DNA of 64,000 bases from Calliphora vicina (taxonomy: Eukaryota > Arthropoda > Insecta > Diptera > Calliphoridae): the NCBI RefSeq assembly GCF_958450345.1, contig NC_088784.1, positions 59,638,247 through 59,702,246 of the forward strand, in the 5' to 3' direction. The position numbers were made by a program, and so were the translations under genes. This document shows, one piece after another, positions 36,150 to 48,000 of the stretch; the stretch's first letter is position 1; each line of letters opens with the position of its first letter. The notes below the pieces were generated by a model, which was not told the DNA's origin, did no database searches, and was given only the letters and a program-made list of their open reading frames with translations.

Positions 36150-37990
36150 TCAAGAAAGCTGGTTATGTTTACTACAATTACGAAGATACCAAGTTTCACA
36201 CTACCACGGCTACGGGACTGTGGTCTGTCCCTATCCAACAATGCGAAATATCTAGATATTATTCTTGACTCGAAGATATCGGGAAAATTTAACGTACTAC
36301 ACAGAGTAACATGGCTACGATTTCTCGTCAGACCTGATGCAAAATGTTTGGTGCAAATAGGGGCCCTTAGCTGTTAAGTCGGTGTATTCTGCTATAATAC
36401 GTCCAATACTGACTTATCGATTTCTAGTTTGGTAGACTGCAACAAAAAGGAGTTATGTTGGTACAGAATTCAGTCATCTACTTACATTGGTATTACACAT
36501 TTGATACGCACAAGTCTTTCATATGCTCAGAACGCTATTTTGCAGCTAATTCCAATAGATCTTTACTAGGGTATTCAATCGATTAACCGTTAATCGGTTA
36601 ACCGATTAATTTTGGACGGTTAACTGTTCGAATAATTTGAAATTGCCGATTTTCAAATAACAAATAAACCGATTAATTTGTGTCGATTAACCGATTAACC
36701 GAAATTCCTTTTTTTGCACTTTAATTTTTTTTTTGTATTTATTTTTCCATTTCAATTCAAATACAAATTTCAAATTAAAATTAGATATTTTTTTTGAACA
36801 TCCAATAAACATGTTTAGTGAGTATGTATAACAACTGACATATTTAATTTACATATATTTGAAACTTTGTATTTACATGTATAGACGAAACTTTTTTTTT
36901 GAAATGAGTCTTTTATCATAACTGAACGAAACTATTAAATTAATCAATATCTAAAACAATCCAAAAAGGAATATTCTTGATTTCTCCAAAATATACAATC
37001 AGCGAGAAAGTTTTTTCCAAGAAAAGTTTTATTAAATCTAATGAAAAAAATCGTTTAAATTATATTCTTTTTATAAAAGATTATTTCAGAAGATCTCACT
37101 AAAACTATAAAAAACTCACACGTCGCTCATTTGCTGCAACAACGTCATAATTCAAAAAAGTCGTTTCGAGAAAAACATCATTGAATATTTTATGACATTT
37201 TACTATTTCTTAAATAAATTTTCAACAAGTCTTGCGATTTCAGAAATTTAAATAGGAGATTTTAATATCTTTCTAACCTGTTTTTAACCCAAATTTTTAC
37301 TTATCAAATATACGAGAAAACATGAATTTTTACAATGTTTACAACAAAAAAACACCCTCACACAAAAAATAATTTATTTTTTTGAAAACTGATAAAACTA
37401 TATGAAAGATTATAGAACAGCGCATATTTTGTATTACTCAGTTCAATAAACACGGATTTTGAGTACTGATGTTGTTGCAGCAAATAGGCGATATGTTTAC
37501 AAAAATGATCTCAAATACCTTATTTGCCATTTTTTATGTTTTTGTATACAAAATTCGTTGCTGTATTTTCAATTTGAAATGAAAATAGAAATTATTCGGT
37601 TAATGGAATAATTTTAAATTAACCGATTATTAACCGATTAAATCTAAACCTCGATTAATTATTTGCTCGATTAACCGATTAAACCAGAAACCCGATTAAT
37701 TGAATACCCTAATCTTTACTTAATGGCAATTTACATCTGTAGTGTGATAAAAATATTTGCCTCTGGATTTTGGTGACCCAGAACGTATAGACATGCGTTT
37801 GGCCTTCAAAATGTTAACACTTACAGAAAATTGTGGCTTGCATACAGCGAGGAACGCAGTATTCAGCACTTGAAAGGATGCTAGAAGTACATTTCGAGGC
37901 TAATAGCAGTATTAACGAGTCACTGGGCAATCAGTAGGAATGCAAGCAGACCAGCACTTCCTTTCAACAATCACTGCCACAGTTTTCTCA
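36150..37990 (+). pseudogene. Degenerate I-type non-LTR retrotransposon, split by a hAT MITE
   Basis: Frames read DCGLSLSNNAKYLDIILDSK (36199-36258) and, farther on, an RPILTY-like block with LVW (near 36400-36435), both typical of the RT-to-C-terminal region of I/R1-like elements. Sequence resumes after the MITE at 37720 with further coding-like, less AT-rich DNA to about 37990. Many frameshifts are present. It belongs to the same group as the minus-strand relic at 12160-14440, where a LSNSAKY block is found. Confidence 0.55.
36567..37711. mobile_element. hAT-type MITE rich in ATTAACCG words, copy 1 (1145 bp)
   Basis: Ends TAGGGTATTCAATCGATTAA and, inverted, TAATTGAATACCCTA are flanked by a perfect 8-bp duplication ATCTTTAC (36559-36566 and 37712-37719). 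Both subterminal zones repeat GATTAACCG/CGGTTAATC words; the middle is about 900 bp of unique-looking AT-rich DNA shared with copies at 49065-50433 and 53034-54116. No transposase. Insertion is in a retrotransposon relic. Confidence 0.87.
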
Positions 37991-38079
37991 ATCGTGAAAT
38001 GGAATAAACAGTTTTCATAACTTCTTTAGATACATTCCATTTATTAAGATAGGGATTCCTTCGGAAAGTTAATTACAAC

Positions 38080-38290
38080 TAGGGTTTCCCAACCTTTTTT
38101 GATTCCCGGGAAACGGGAAAATGTTTCTCTACATTCCCGGGTACTCGGCTATTACCGAAATATGTGAATTATGAATATTATAGCAAAATTAGTGTTGTAA
38201 TCCCGACTAAAAATCCCGGGAATCGGGAAGTGAAAAATTGGCAAAATTCCCGGAAAATTTGTCCTGGGAATTCCCGGGATAAAAACCCTA
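38080..38290. mobile_element. hAT-type MITE rich in CCCGGGAA words, 211 bp
   Basis: It starts TAGGGTTTCCCAACC and ends GGGATAAAAACCCTA, flanked by a perfect 8-bp duplication ATTACAAC (38072-38079 and 38291-38298). ATTCCCGGG/CCCGGGAA words are repeated at least six times. A related fragment with CCCGGGGTTCGGGATT lies at about 52510-52575. The open frame crossing it is fortuitous. Confidence 0.8.
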
Positions 38291-38307
38291 ATTACAACAG
38301 ACAGACA

Positions 38308-39240
38308 TTATATATTTCATGTCAAGTGAACCAACTTTTGAAATCGATGTCTTCCGATTGGGATGAAATTTGGTTAGTTCTATTGGATAGTAACTCAGAC
38401 ACAATTTTTCAACAAGATCGGTCGAGAACTCTCTGAGTTAGATGGGGCCAAGCAGGTGTTTTTTCTTATCCATGTATGTATCTTATTACCTATTGTTCTT
38501 AGCAAAATGTGTCCCAAATAGCTTAGATAGCTCTTTCTTCAATATTTCAAAAAAAATATAAAAAAAAAAAATTTTAATATTTTTTTCCGAAATCAAAAAC
38601 TTTTTTGACTTTTACATTTTTTTCTTAAATTGTTGACTTTTAAAATGCGCCCTTTTTTTCTTAAAATAAAGCTTAGATATTTTCCTTGAAGACCTATTTG
38701 GTCGCTTAGTGGGATATCTATCAAAATAAATATTTTGTAACTCAAGACATACAATTGTTGTGTTAAAACATTTATTTTGATAGATATCCCACTCGCATCC
38801 CACTAAGGGACCAAAATTATCTTAAAGGAATGGACCTAAGCTTTATTTTGACCAAAAAAAAAATTGTATTTCTTGAGTTACAAAATTTTTATTTTGATAG
38901 ATATCCCACTCGCATCCCACTAAGCGACCAAATAGGTCTAAAAATATCTAAGCTTTATTTTAAGAAAAAAAGGGCCCATTTAAAAAAATGCAGAAAAGTT
39001 TTTAATTTTGGAAAAAAAATATTAAAATTTTTTTATTTTTTTTATATTTTTTTTCGGAAGATTGAAGAAAGAGCTATCTAAACTATTTTGGACACATTTG
39101 GCTAAGAACAATGGTAATAAGTTACATGGATAAGAAAAACACCTTCTTGGCCAAAATGTCAAATGTGCAAATTTCATACCGATCGGAAGACATCGATTTC
39201 AAAAGTTGGTTCACTTGTCATGAAATGCCCCATATATATA
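38308..39240. repeat. Fold-back repeat K, copy 2 (both ends present, 0.93 kb)
   Basis: It starts near CATTATATATTTCATGTCAA and ends TGAAATGCCCCATATATATA, so both termini are inverted copies of one another (TTTCATGTCAAGTGAACCAA on the left). ACTCGCATCCCACTAAG occurs internally in both orientations. It defines the full extent of the family that is truncated at 27835-30890 and at 55741-55910. Confidence 0.65.
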
Positions 39241-40719
39241 AAATGAAGTGTACACTTTTATGTCACCATTAACTGAGGAGATGGGTAGACCGATTTCAAC
39301 CAAAATTTCAGGGTACGTCTGTAGATGGTTTATGTGAAGTTTGCACGAATTCGGCACAGTTCACAGTGGGAGAAAACCCACTGTGAACGGCAAAATGGGA
39401 ACTGCTACTTCAGTAGAATGAGCTAAACTTCACTGCCTCGGAAGAAATTCTATACTATTTTCAATTGTAAGAAATTATTTTAATATATCTTTCAAAAAAT
39501 TTAAATTTTATAAGTAATTTTATTTATAGCAAGTAACTATTTAAATCTATAGAGTTTGGACATTTACCCTATTGCCAGCATAGATCGAAATATTCATATA
39601 AAATTAAACTTTTTTTAGTTTTATTAATAAGTTTATTTTTAAAAACGAATAAAAATTATTAGTTATGAAATGATTTTATTTAATTATTATAAATAATTTA
39701 GTTATAATTAAACAATGAAATAAAGAGTAATTAAGCTAACTAACACTTGTTACAATTTTGTGAATTTTTATTATGAGATTTTTAAAATTTATTTAAATTA
39801 GTCGTCTTCAGAGTCCGATGAATAACTAGGAAGTAATGGATCCAACAAAAGTTGCCTAACATCTTTTGATAACGCTTCCACTTTTTATAGCTTGCAGATG
39901 AAGTTCTGGACAATGTGGATATAACACAGCGTTAAAACAAATATATTAATATTGACATAAAACGCTTTGCAAATGTTATATTTTTAATCTAAATAAAGCA
40001 CTACCATATTTAAAAGGACTCATAATTTTATGTCAAATTTGGTATATGGGCATTTGTTTTCAGCAACTTGTAAGTAGTTAGAATTACATAAATTTAATTT
40101 TTATATAATGTAATTACCAATAACACTTCTTATATACAATCTCAAAAAAAAATAAGGAACAAATTTAGTACGAGATTTTACATCGTCCCAACGATAATAA
40201 TTTCTAAAAAAAAATTATATAAATCCACCTCGCACTTTTTCGCAGCTAAATTTTTCACCATATGTAGTCTATAATATAGCCTTGATATTGGTAAACAGCA
40301 TTAGTAACTGGCAACCTTCCGAAAATTCAAAAAGTAAAAAAAAAATTCCATAAGAATATGGCCATTGGTTATCACAAATAGCGGAAAATATACTTTTATT
40401 TTTCTGATTTACCAAGCCTCATATTCCATCTACATAAAAAAAAGTAAAAATAAAACTTAAAGAAAACCTTGTACTAACTATCCTGCTTAATAACAACTTT
40501 GAAAACAATTCTTCATAAAAAAGTTTCTGAAAATTTGTTTACATTTAAATAGTTGTCAATATCAAACCACTGAAGTTATTAATAAATGTTAAATATACAG
40601 CAACAACTATAGATTGAAACTACGTAACAATAAATCAAATATGCGAAAGTTTTTTTTTTTATTTTGCGCCACTAAATTGTTGATTTCTACCACAGTGCAG
40701 TTGTTCTAGAGATATGGCA
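39241..40719. other. AT-rich intergenic DNA
   Basis: No gene seen. The text near 39285-39330 (GACCGATTTCAACCAAAATT) resembles the body of non-autonomous Helitrons, but no ends are defined. Confidence 0.35.
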
Positions 40720-41193
40720 TTTAGATTTTTCTATCTCTATATATGTATGTTTCGAATGAACTCAAAAACGACAGAATAGACTAGCACTGTACAGTTAGAT
40801 TTTTGATTTTCGGTCTGTGGGCGGAGGGGCGTGGCAAAATCAAATTTTTATATTACACCGCTAATGCCATCTATATACAAAAAATGGCTGGACCGATTTT
40901 GATGAAATTTTCAGGGAATCTTCAGAATAGCCCAGCTGATAATACTGTAAAGTCAGATTGTACATTATACCGCTAATGCCATAATTCTTCTGTACGTTGG
41001 TTATTAACTGAACTCCTCCTTAACGGCTGGGAAGATTTCGATGAAATTGTTTGTGTGTGTTTGAGTGGGTCCCTGGATGAATTAGATTCACAATTGACAT
41101 ATATAGGAATAATGGGCATTGCACCTCCCATACGAAGTGAAAATTTATTAATTGCTTCCGAGCGAAGCCGTGACGGTCATGACCGGTCAGCTA
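40720..41193 (+). mobile_element. Helitron-like remnant
   Basis: Begins near TCTATCTCTATATATGTATG and ends GAAGCCGTGACGGTCATGAC followed by CGGTCAGCTAGT. The body has GGCTGGACCGATTTTGATGA followed by AATTTTC, typical of these families. The 3' CTAGT end with a GC-rich palindrome (GTCATGACCGG) just upstream fits the Helitron signature and parallels 10340-10368. No Rep/helicase frame. Confidence 0.45.
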
Positions 41194-41227
41194 GTATTAT
41201 ATAATTTATGGTGTCGTAAAATGAAAA

Positions 41228-41290
41228 TTATACAAATGGAATGAAAAACGTATATATACTCTTACCACTCATGGTGAAGGATATAAAATT
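41228..41290 (+). repeat. Tail fragment of the ACAAGTAAGA family
   Basis: GGAATGAAAAACGTATATAT followed by ACTCTTACCACTCATGGTGA and AGGATATAAAA matches the right-hand end of the family at 20300-20351 and 49700-49755. Only this end is present; the Helitron-like end lies just upstream. Confidence 0.5.
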
Positions 41291-41721
41291 ATAATACCAG
41301 ATCGATTACAAGATTAATTAATCGTAGATCATTTTCAGTCGATCGTTTGTGAAAATTTACATTTCATAAGCAACCTTTTATGTATTTTTCAACACCTGGA
41401 AAACTTACTGATATTAAGGAGCTTTGAAAATATATTTCAAAATTCGTGTAAAGAAGTGCATTTTATGTTCGACTTTTCAGTTTTCAATACTCTCTTTTAA
41501 CTTTTCATTACTTGTCAATGTTTATTTAAAGAATATTTACAGCCACACTAATGTCAATAATAAAAAACAAATGATTATTTGATCGATTTTATGATATTGT
41601 ACATATTTATGTATGTAAAAGTTCGTGCGAACAAGTATTTTTAAAGTCCACAAGTTAAATGTGGTGCAAGATTTCATATTTCCAATGGACACTCTACAGA
41701 TATCAGTATGAGTAACAACTA

Positions 41722-41762
41722 TATAAATATAATCGGACATATTAATATTATTATTATATAAG
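41722..41762 (+). promoter_or_regulatory. Candidate core promoter boxes upstream of gene 2
   Basis: TATAAA at 41722-41727 and TATATAAG at 41755-41762 lie 360 and 325 bases before the proposed start codon at 42086. A transcription start about 30 bases after the second box would give a 5' UTR of about 300 bases in the same exon. I see no clear initiator TCAGT, so this is a weak proposal. Confidence 0.25.
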
Positions 41763-42085
41763 TTCGACTCTAAGCAACACCATCGGCATCGACAGCTAAC
41801 CACGTCTATTACCGCTAATAGTTTCGCGCTAAGCTGCATTTAATGCAGCTCCAAGTTGTTTTGTATTTGTATGTTTGCTGGATAAAAATCAACTACAGCA
41901 AGCAGCAAGCTTTCGAAACCCTTTCGCTACTCTAATTTCACATTCCAACCGATACTCTATTGGAAAAACTATTTTTCATTTTGCAAAACATTTTCATAGA
42001 CAACGGTTTGTTCGCTGGCTGGTTGGCATTCAGTTGGTGTTTGTGCTTGAAGTTGGCAACAACCGTTAATGTGTTGCAATCGGAA

Positions 42086-45000
42086 ATGTGGTACGGAATA
42101 AATCGCGTTGCACGAGTAGTAGCTGTGGTGGCACTAAGCATTTTATGCGTTTTTGTAATAAATGCTTCAGCAGTGACGATGTCACCGCCGCCACCAGACT
42201 TGCAACATGACAAAGAAAGTGTTTTACGAACGGAGGCGATGGCCGGGGTTCAACAACTGGTTGAGCATAATTTCCTAGTTGGCATAGCCAGTTTGGGAGC
42301 TTTTCATGAAAATCGTACTAAATGTGGCCAAGAACTTGAAATAATGTTGAATGCAATGGCAAAACATGAAGTTTGGGGATTAAAAGGTGTGTGTGAGGCT
42401 GAGTGTTGTTTTGTATGAATTTCGTTTTTATTTTTTGTGTTTCGCTTGAATAAGAAATGTCTTACATTCATATTTTCATGATCAAGTGTAAACAAACAGA
42501 TTTATACTGTTTCTTACATGAATTAGGGACATTCACTTGAAATATTTCTTAAAATTCATACAAAATTTGTGAAAAATTTAATATTAAAACAAAATATAAT
42601 ATAAAATTTATATTACACAAAAATGCAGCATATAATGAAAACTCATATAAAAGTGTATGTTTAAACAAAAATACTAAAAAAGGAAAAACTACTACGTAAA
42701 TATTTTGTAAAAATTTATTTTAAAATTTAAATTAAATGTGCAACATACAAGGTAAAGGTAAAAAAAAGTTCACTTGACAATTATTCACACAGCACTCTCT
42801 TCAATTGACTACAGCAAAATGTTTTAGTGTACTACTGTGTCACCGTTGAGAATCCAGTTTAATTTAAAGCAAAATAGAATTTTAGAAATATTTTGTTTAG
42901 ATTTTATGTCGCATGTTTTATAATACACATGAATAAGAAAGTACATCTAAATTTTTGTAAACTTTTATGCAAAAGTTGTTATTCATTTTAATAAATATAT
43001 CTTAGTTTATTTTGCAGTATTTTTCAAATAAAATCCAACGCTTAATTAACTGACTCTTAAGCTGATGCTATTCATACATTCTTAGCTTTTCGGTATTTCA
43101 AGTTAATACTTATTGTAAATTTTTCAAAAGAAAGATTCAATAAAGGAAAAAAAAATTTAAAAAAATATTTGTTTGTTTGTACCGTATAGGAGGCTAAACC
43201 ACTAGACCGATCTTCTTTACTGTATATTCCTCTATATTTGGAAGAAACGATGCTTTATATTTTTATACCCTCCACCACCATAAGTGTTGAATGAGGGTAT
43301 ATATAAGTTTGTCATTCCGTGTGTAACACTGAGAAATATTTATCTGAGACCCAACAAAGTATATAAATATTATTGATCCTTATGAAATTCTAAGTCGATT
43401 AAGCCATGTCCGTCCGTCTGTCTTGTCTATGTAAAACACGCTCACGTCCAAAATAGGCAAACAAAATTGGTAGACTTGCAAAAACAAATGTTTATTGTTC
43501 TCTTAAGCAGTTTGGTATTGAAAATCAGCAAAATCGGTTCAGTGGAACCAGAGTTATGAATCAAAATGTGAGACAACCTAAAAAAAACATGATAATTTTA
43601 ACATAGTTTTTGTTATTTGTGCAAATATATTGCATGTAATACCATAAAATTGTACACACTCTATTCGTATGTTAAAAGGACTAACTCTGGCGAAAATTAT
43701 AAGAATCGGTGCATGATTTCTCCTAGCCCCCATACAAATTTCTTCCCGAAATATGGTTATATGGTCTGTAAATGCCTACAAAATTGCAGTATCCACACAG
43801 AATTCAGGAAAAATAAGTATCGTGCTTAAAAAAATCGCAACACCAATTTTTTTGTGGATCGGCCCATATTTGACCATAGCCCACATACAAAATTCATTTC
43901 CGAAAATCACTTAAATAAGCATAAATGTCTTATAAATATCGCTATTAAGTTGAAATTCGTCATAAATAGTCCCCATATATACCAAAATCGCTGCACCTAA
44001 TTCTATGAAGATCGGCCGATCATTGGTTATAGCTCCCATATAAGGACCACTTCCGAAAAACACATTAAACTACATAAAATATCAATATCAAAACAAACTT
44101 TTATACGGATACATAATTTATATTTAGAAATCATACTACAGAATTTTGTGAATATCAGTCCATATTTGACCATAGCTCCTATATAAGGCCCACTTCCGAA
44201 AATCAGTTAAGTACTCATAAATCTCTCATAAGTATCTTTATCATGCTAAAATTCGACAAAAATAATACTCATATACATAGAAATCACTGTACCAAATTTT
44301 ATGCAGATTGGCCGATAATTGGTCATAGCTCCCCTATAAGGCCCATTTCCGAAAAAATTATTAACCTTAAAAAATATTTGAAGCATGTCGATGATATCAA
44401 AATGAAATTACGCACAGATCAGTAATTTGTATCCAGTAATCATACTTCTGGATTTTGTGAATATCGGTCCATATTTAACCATAGCTCCCATATAAGGTCC
44501 ACTGCCGAAAATCACTAAAATCCTCATAAATTTCTTATCAGGTTTAAATTCGAAACAAATTTATTCAATATATGTATACAAAAATCGATGTACCAAATTT
44601 TATGATGATAGGCTCATAATTGGTCATAGCCTCCATATAAGAACCACTTCAGGAAAACCCATTAACCTGCACAAATATCCAAAAAAAAATTTTACTGAAA
44701 CTAAATTTTACACCGATCAGTTATTTGTATCCAAGAATCGTACTGCAAGATTTTTTAAATATTGGTCCATATAAGGTCCACTCTTCTTAATAGCGTTGTT
44801 TATATGAAATTCTACAAAAATAGCCCTCAAATAGTTAGGATCATAATAGGTCATAGCTTACATATATTGAACCAAAATAGTAGAGTAAGTTCGGGTAATG
44901 TGTATACCTATTTTTTATTTGACTATAATTTTTAAAATCTTAATTCGATTAGAACAGTTATCAGCTGGTGTTCTACTACAAGTGTTAGGTTTACATCCAT

Positions 45001-48000
45001 GAAAGAAAAAAAGTCGTTTAAGTTCAAGTTTTAGAGAAATTTGGAAAAAAAAAAAGAGAAAAAGCCCATAAACAAGCCATTGAAAAAATTGGCGGGTAAT
45101 GTGGTATACCATGTTCTGTTAATATTGTATACTAAACCACAGAACCGATGCATAGTATTTTAATTTGTAAATGAGTTGCGGTTTATTTAAATCAGCTTCC
45201 ATGGTTGCGGTTACAGTTGGCGGCTGACCAAGCTTACCAGAAGCTCCTCAATACATTATTCTCTTCGTAGGAGACATTGAATGACTGATGCGAAAAAAAT
45301 GTCCATTTGTTGTTTCTAATAGTTCAGATAGCGTTCTTCAAATCTTCCGCTGCCCATTTTCATACTTCACATTTCTTTGGCATATTATTTGCTTGAAATT
45401 CTTTAGCTATACCACATTAGCCGACCACGTGGTTTATTGAAATTATTATAAAACAAGTAAGAAAGTATGATCGGTCAAGCCTGACCATATGATAAATATA
45501 TTTCAATAATTTATATTTTTGAGTGATTTTCGGAAGTGGGCCTTATATGGGGGCTATGACCAATTATGGACCGATCACCATGAAATCAGGTCGTGTGTTT
45601 TGTGTCTATATTAAAGTTAACTATGTTGAATTTTGTGTGTATACATTTTTAAGCGATTTATGCACATTAAAGTGATTTTCGGAAGCGGGGGTATATGGGA
45701 GCTATGACTAATTATGGACCGATCGTAACAAAATTTGGTGACATGAGTTTTGTGTATATAAAACTTATTTGGCGCTGAATTTGTGGAGACACATATATAA
45801 ATTAAACATTTATGACCGATAAAGACCAATTTCGGGAGGACATTTGTATGGGGGCTAGGTGAAATAATGGACTGATTTTTTGGTCCTTGAGCCAAAAAAG
45901 GTTTACATGGACAGTCAGCCAGCCGACCAGACGGACGGACGGACATCGTTTAATCGATCGAGTCGACTCAGAAAGTGATTCTAAGTCGATCGGTATACTT
46001 TTAGGTGAGTGTTATACTAATATTTTTGGGCGTTACAAACATCTGCACAAACGCATTATACCCTCCCCACTATGGTGGTGTAGGGTATAATTAAACATAT
46101 ACACTACATTGTTACATATGTTCATCAAATATTCCCATTTGACTTCAAAATTAAATTAATGAAGTTTAAAACACGTGATTTTAGAAAAAAAAGTAATTTT
46201 TAACAGATCACAAAAAAAGTCTACCACATAGTGTTGATTTTTTTACAACTGACTAATTCCATGTCCTGCAAAAATGAAGTCCACTCATCCAATGTTAATT
46301 TTCTGAGACCATAAAACTCTTAAGCTTGGTAGCGCTACTCCTATGCTCTTAGTTTTAGAGAAAAGCAGCTATACCACATTACCCGCCTATACCACATTAC
46401 CCGAACTTACTCTACACAGATCAGTAATAATCTGATTTCCTTTTCATAATTGGAAAAGAAATAAATAAAAAATTTAAAATTTTTCTTGGTTTTCGAAAAA
46501 TTCACCATATTGAACAGAAAATGCATCATTCGTTAATTCTGTTATCCTTTGTAGATTTCATATCCTTGAATTTATTAGTATTAACAGTAAATTACTGTAT
46601 TGTAACAGTATTATAGTTTTTAGCAATTTTTAATAATTATTTTTTTTTTCAAAATTTTAAAAATTAAGTAAATTTCCGTAGAGTTGCATTTGTTTTTGCT
46701 TGCACAATTTTACCACTGTTTTTTTTAAAAATTTTATAATTATCCTTACGTAAAAAAATATTGGACAAAATGTCATACAATAATTGCCTATGTTCAATAA
46801 GAATATAAAAACAGCAGATGTCGACATTTGGATACCTTTTAGAGCAAATGCTGTTGAAAATCATATTGAATAGCGTTGCATTTTTTATGCTCGCTACTCT
46901 ATTTCATTCAGTTGCTTGATGTTGTTGCGAATATTTTATTTTTTGCCTATACATGTTTTATTTGGAACTTCGTTTTCTATATGTATTTTAAAATTTTTAA
47001 TGCCATTTTAAAAACCAAAAATTTCGAAATTTTTCTAAAAAAATTTATATTTCTAAAACGACTGCACTATAGTTCACTTTTTCCGTGAGAAATTCAAATT
47101 TCGAAGTTGTCATTATTCATTATTTTTTGTTGTCAACCTGTTACTAAAACTCTAATGCAATCAAATTCGCAATTGGTTTGGTAAAATACAAAATACGCCT
47201 TCAAAGTCAAAGTTTCGATACATTTTTAAAAGTTTGTGAATAGTATCAATATAATATTGTAACTTTTAACCGTTAATTGTGGAAAGTGTGTGAATAATTC
47301 AAATAATGTTTTAAATGGAAAACAACGAGGCGTTTTTCTTTCCTAAATATTTGGAAACTATTTCCCTTTATATAAAAAATTACAATTTTTAAACATAACC
47401 TTAAAGTAATTTCTTTTGATTACTTGAAATAAAAAGAAATAAATATATTTAAATGTTGTGAATTCATTTCACTTTATTTCATACTGAGCATTTTTGCACT
47501 TTTGGGTAATTTAATTTTTTCTAGGTTACTGTGCTATAAAAAATTAACTTTTTGAAATTTGGCTAAAAGGAAGCCCAAAAGACTCAAAGTATGATGCTAT
47601 TATTAAATATATTGTGAAGAAAATTAGTGGTCCTGTTATTCCTAAGGGTTGTAAGAAATTGTTGGATGAAAAAGTCCGCCTTTTTGTCTACAATTACTTA
47701 AAAGTAAAATGTCAAAAATGCGGAAGAAAGGAAGATAATTTTCGAAATGAAAACACTATATGGCTTAATGGTGATATATGCTTTCAGATTTGTATCTTTG
47801 GTTACCAATGACATCCACAGTACACAAGGTATTAATACATTCGAAGCAGATGATAGAAAACACAGACAGCCGAGGTGTCCTACTATGGGGACCGCTGGCC
47901 GCACCCCTGGTGAGCCCATGCGGTACAACACTTCTTCATTGCGCATGTCAAATTTCATTCAAATCGGACTAAGGATTTAGAAATTACAGATTTATTTCCC

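Larger units (their letters stand above)
43261..46431 (-). repeat. 'ACAAGTAAGA...GGGTATAAA' family, copy 3 (intron 1 of gene 2)
   Basis: On the minus strand it ends TTTATACCCTCCACCACCAT (left margin here) and runs colinear, inverted, with 29600-30832. At 44880 it is interrupted by a TA-flanked element and resumes at 46413 (ACACAGATCAGTAAT), where the match stops. The first 480 bp or so of the family are missing. The inner subunits TATGGTCCGATATTCAC-like, with CATAGCTCCCATATAA repeating, recur every 200-250 bp. Confidence 0.65.

Noticed and set aside
41960..42085. Upstream in-frame ATG extending gene 2 by 42 residues
   Set aside because: The extension would bury the clean signal peptide starting at 42086 behind another hydrophobic stretch. 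NRF-family proteins usually begin directly with a signal peptide. It cannot be fully excluded.
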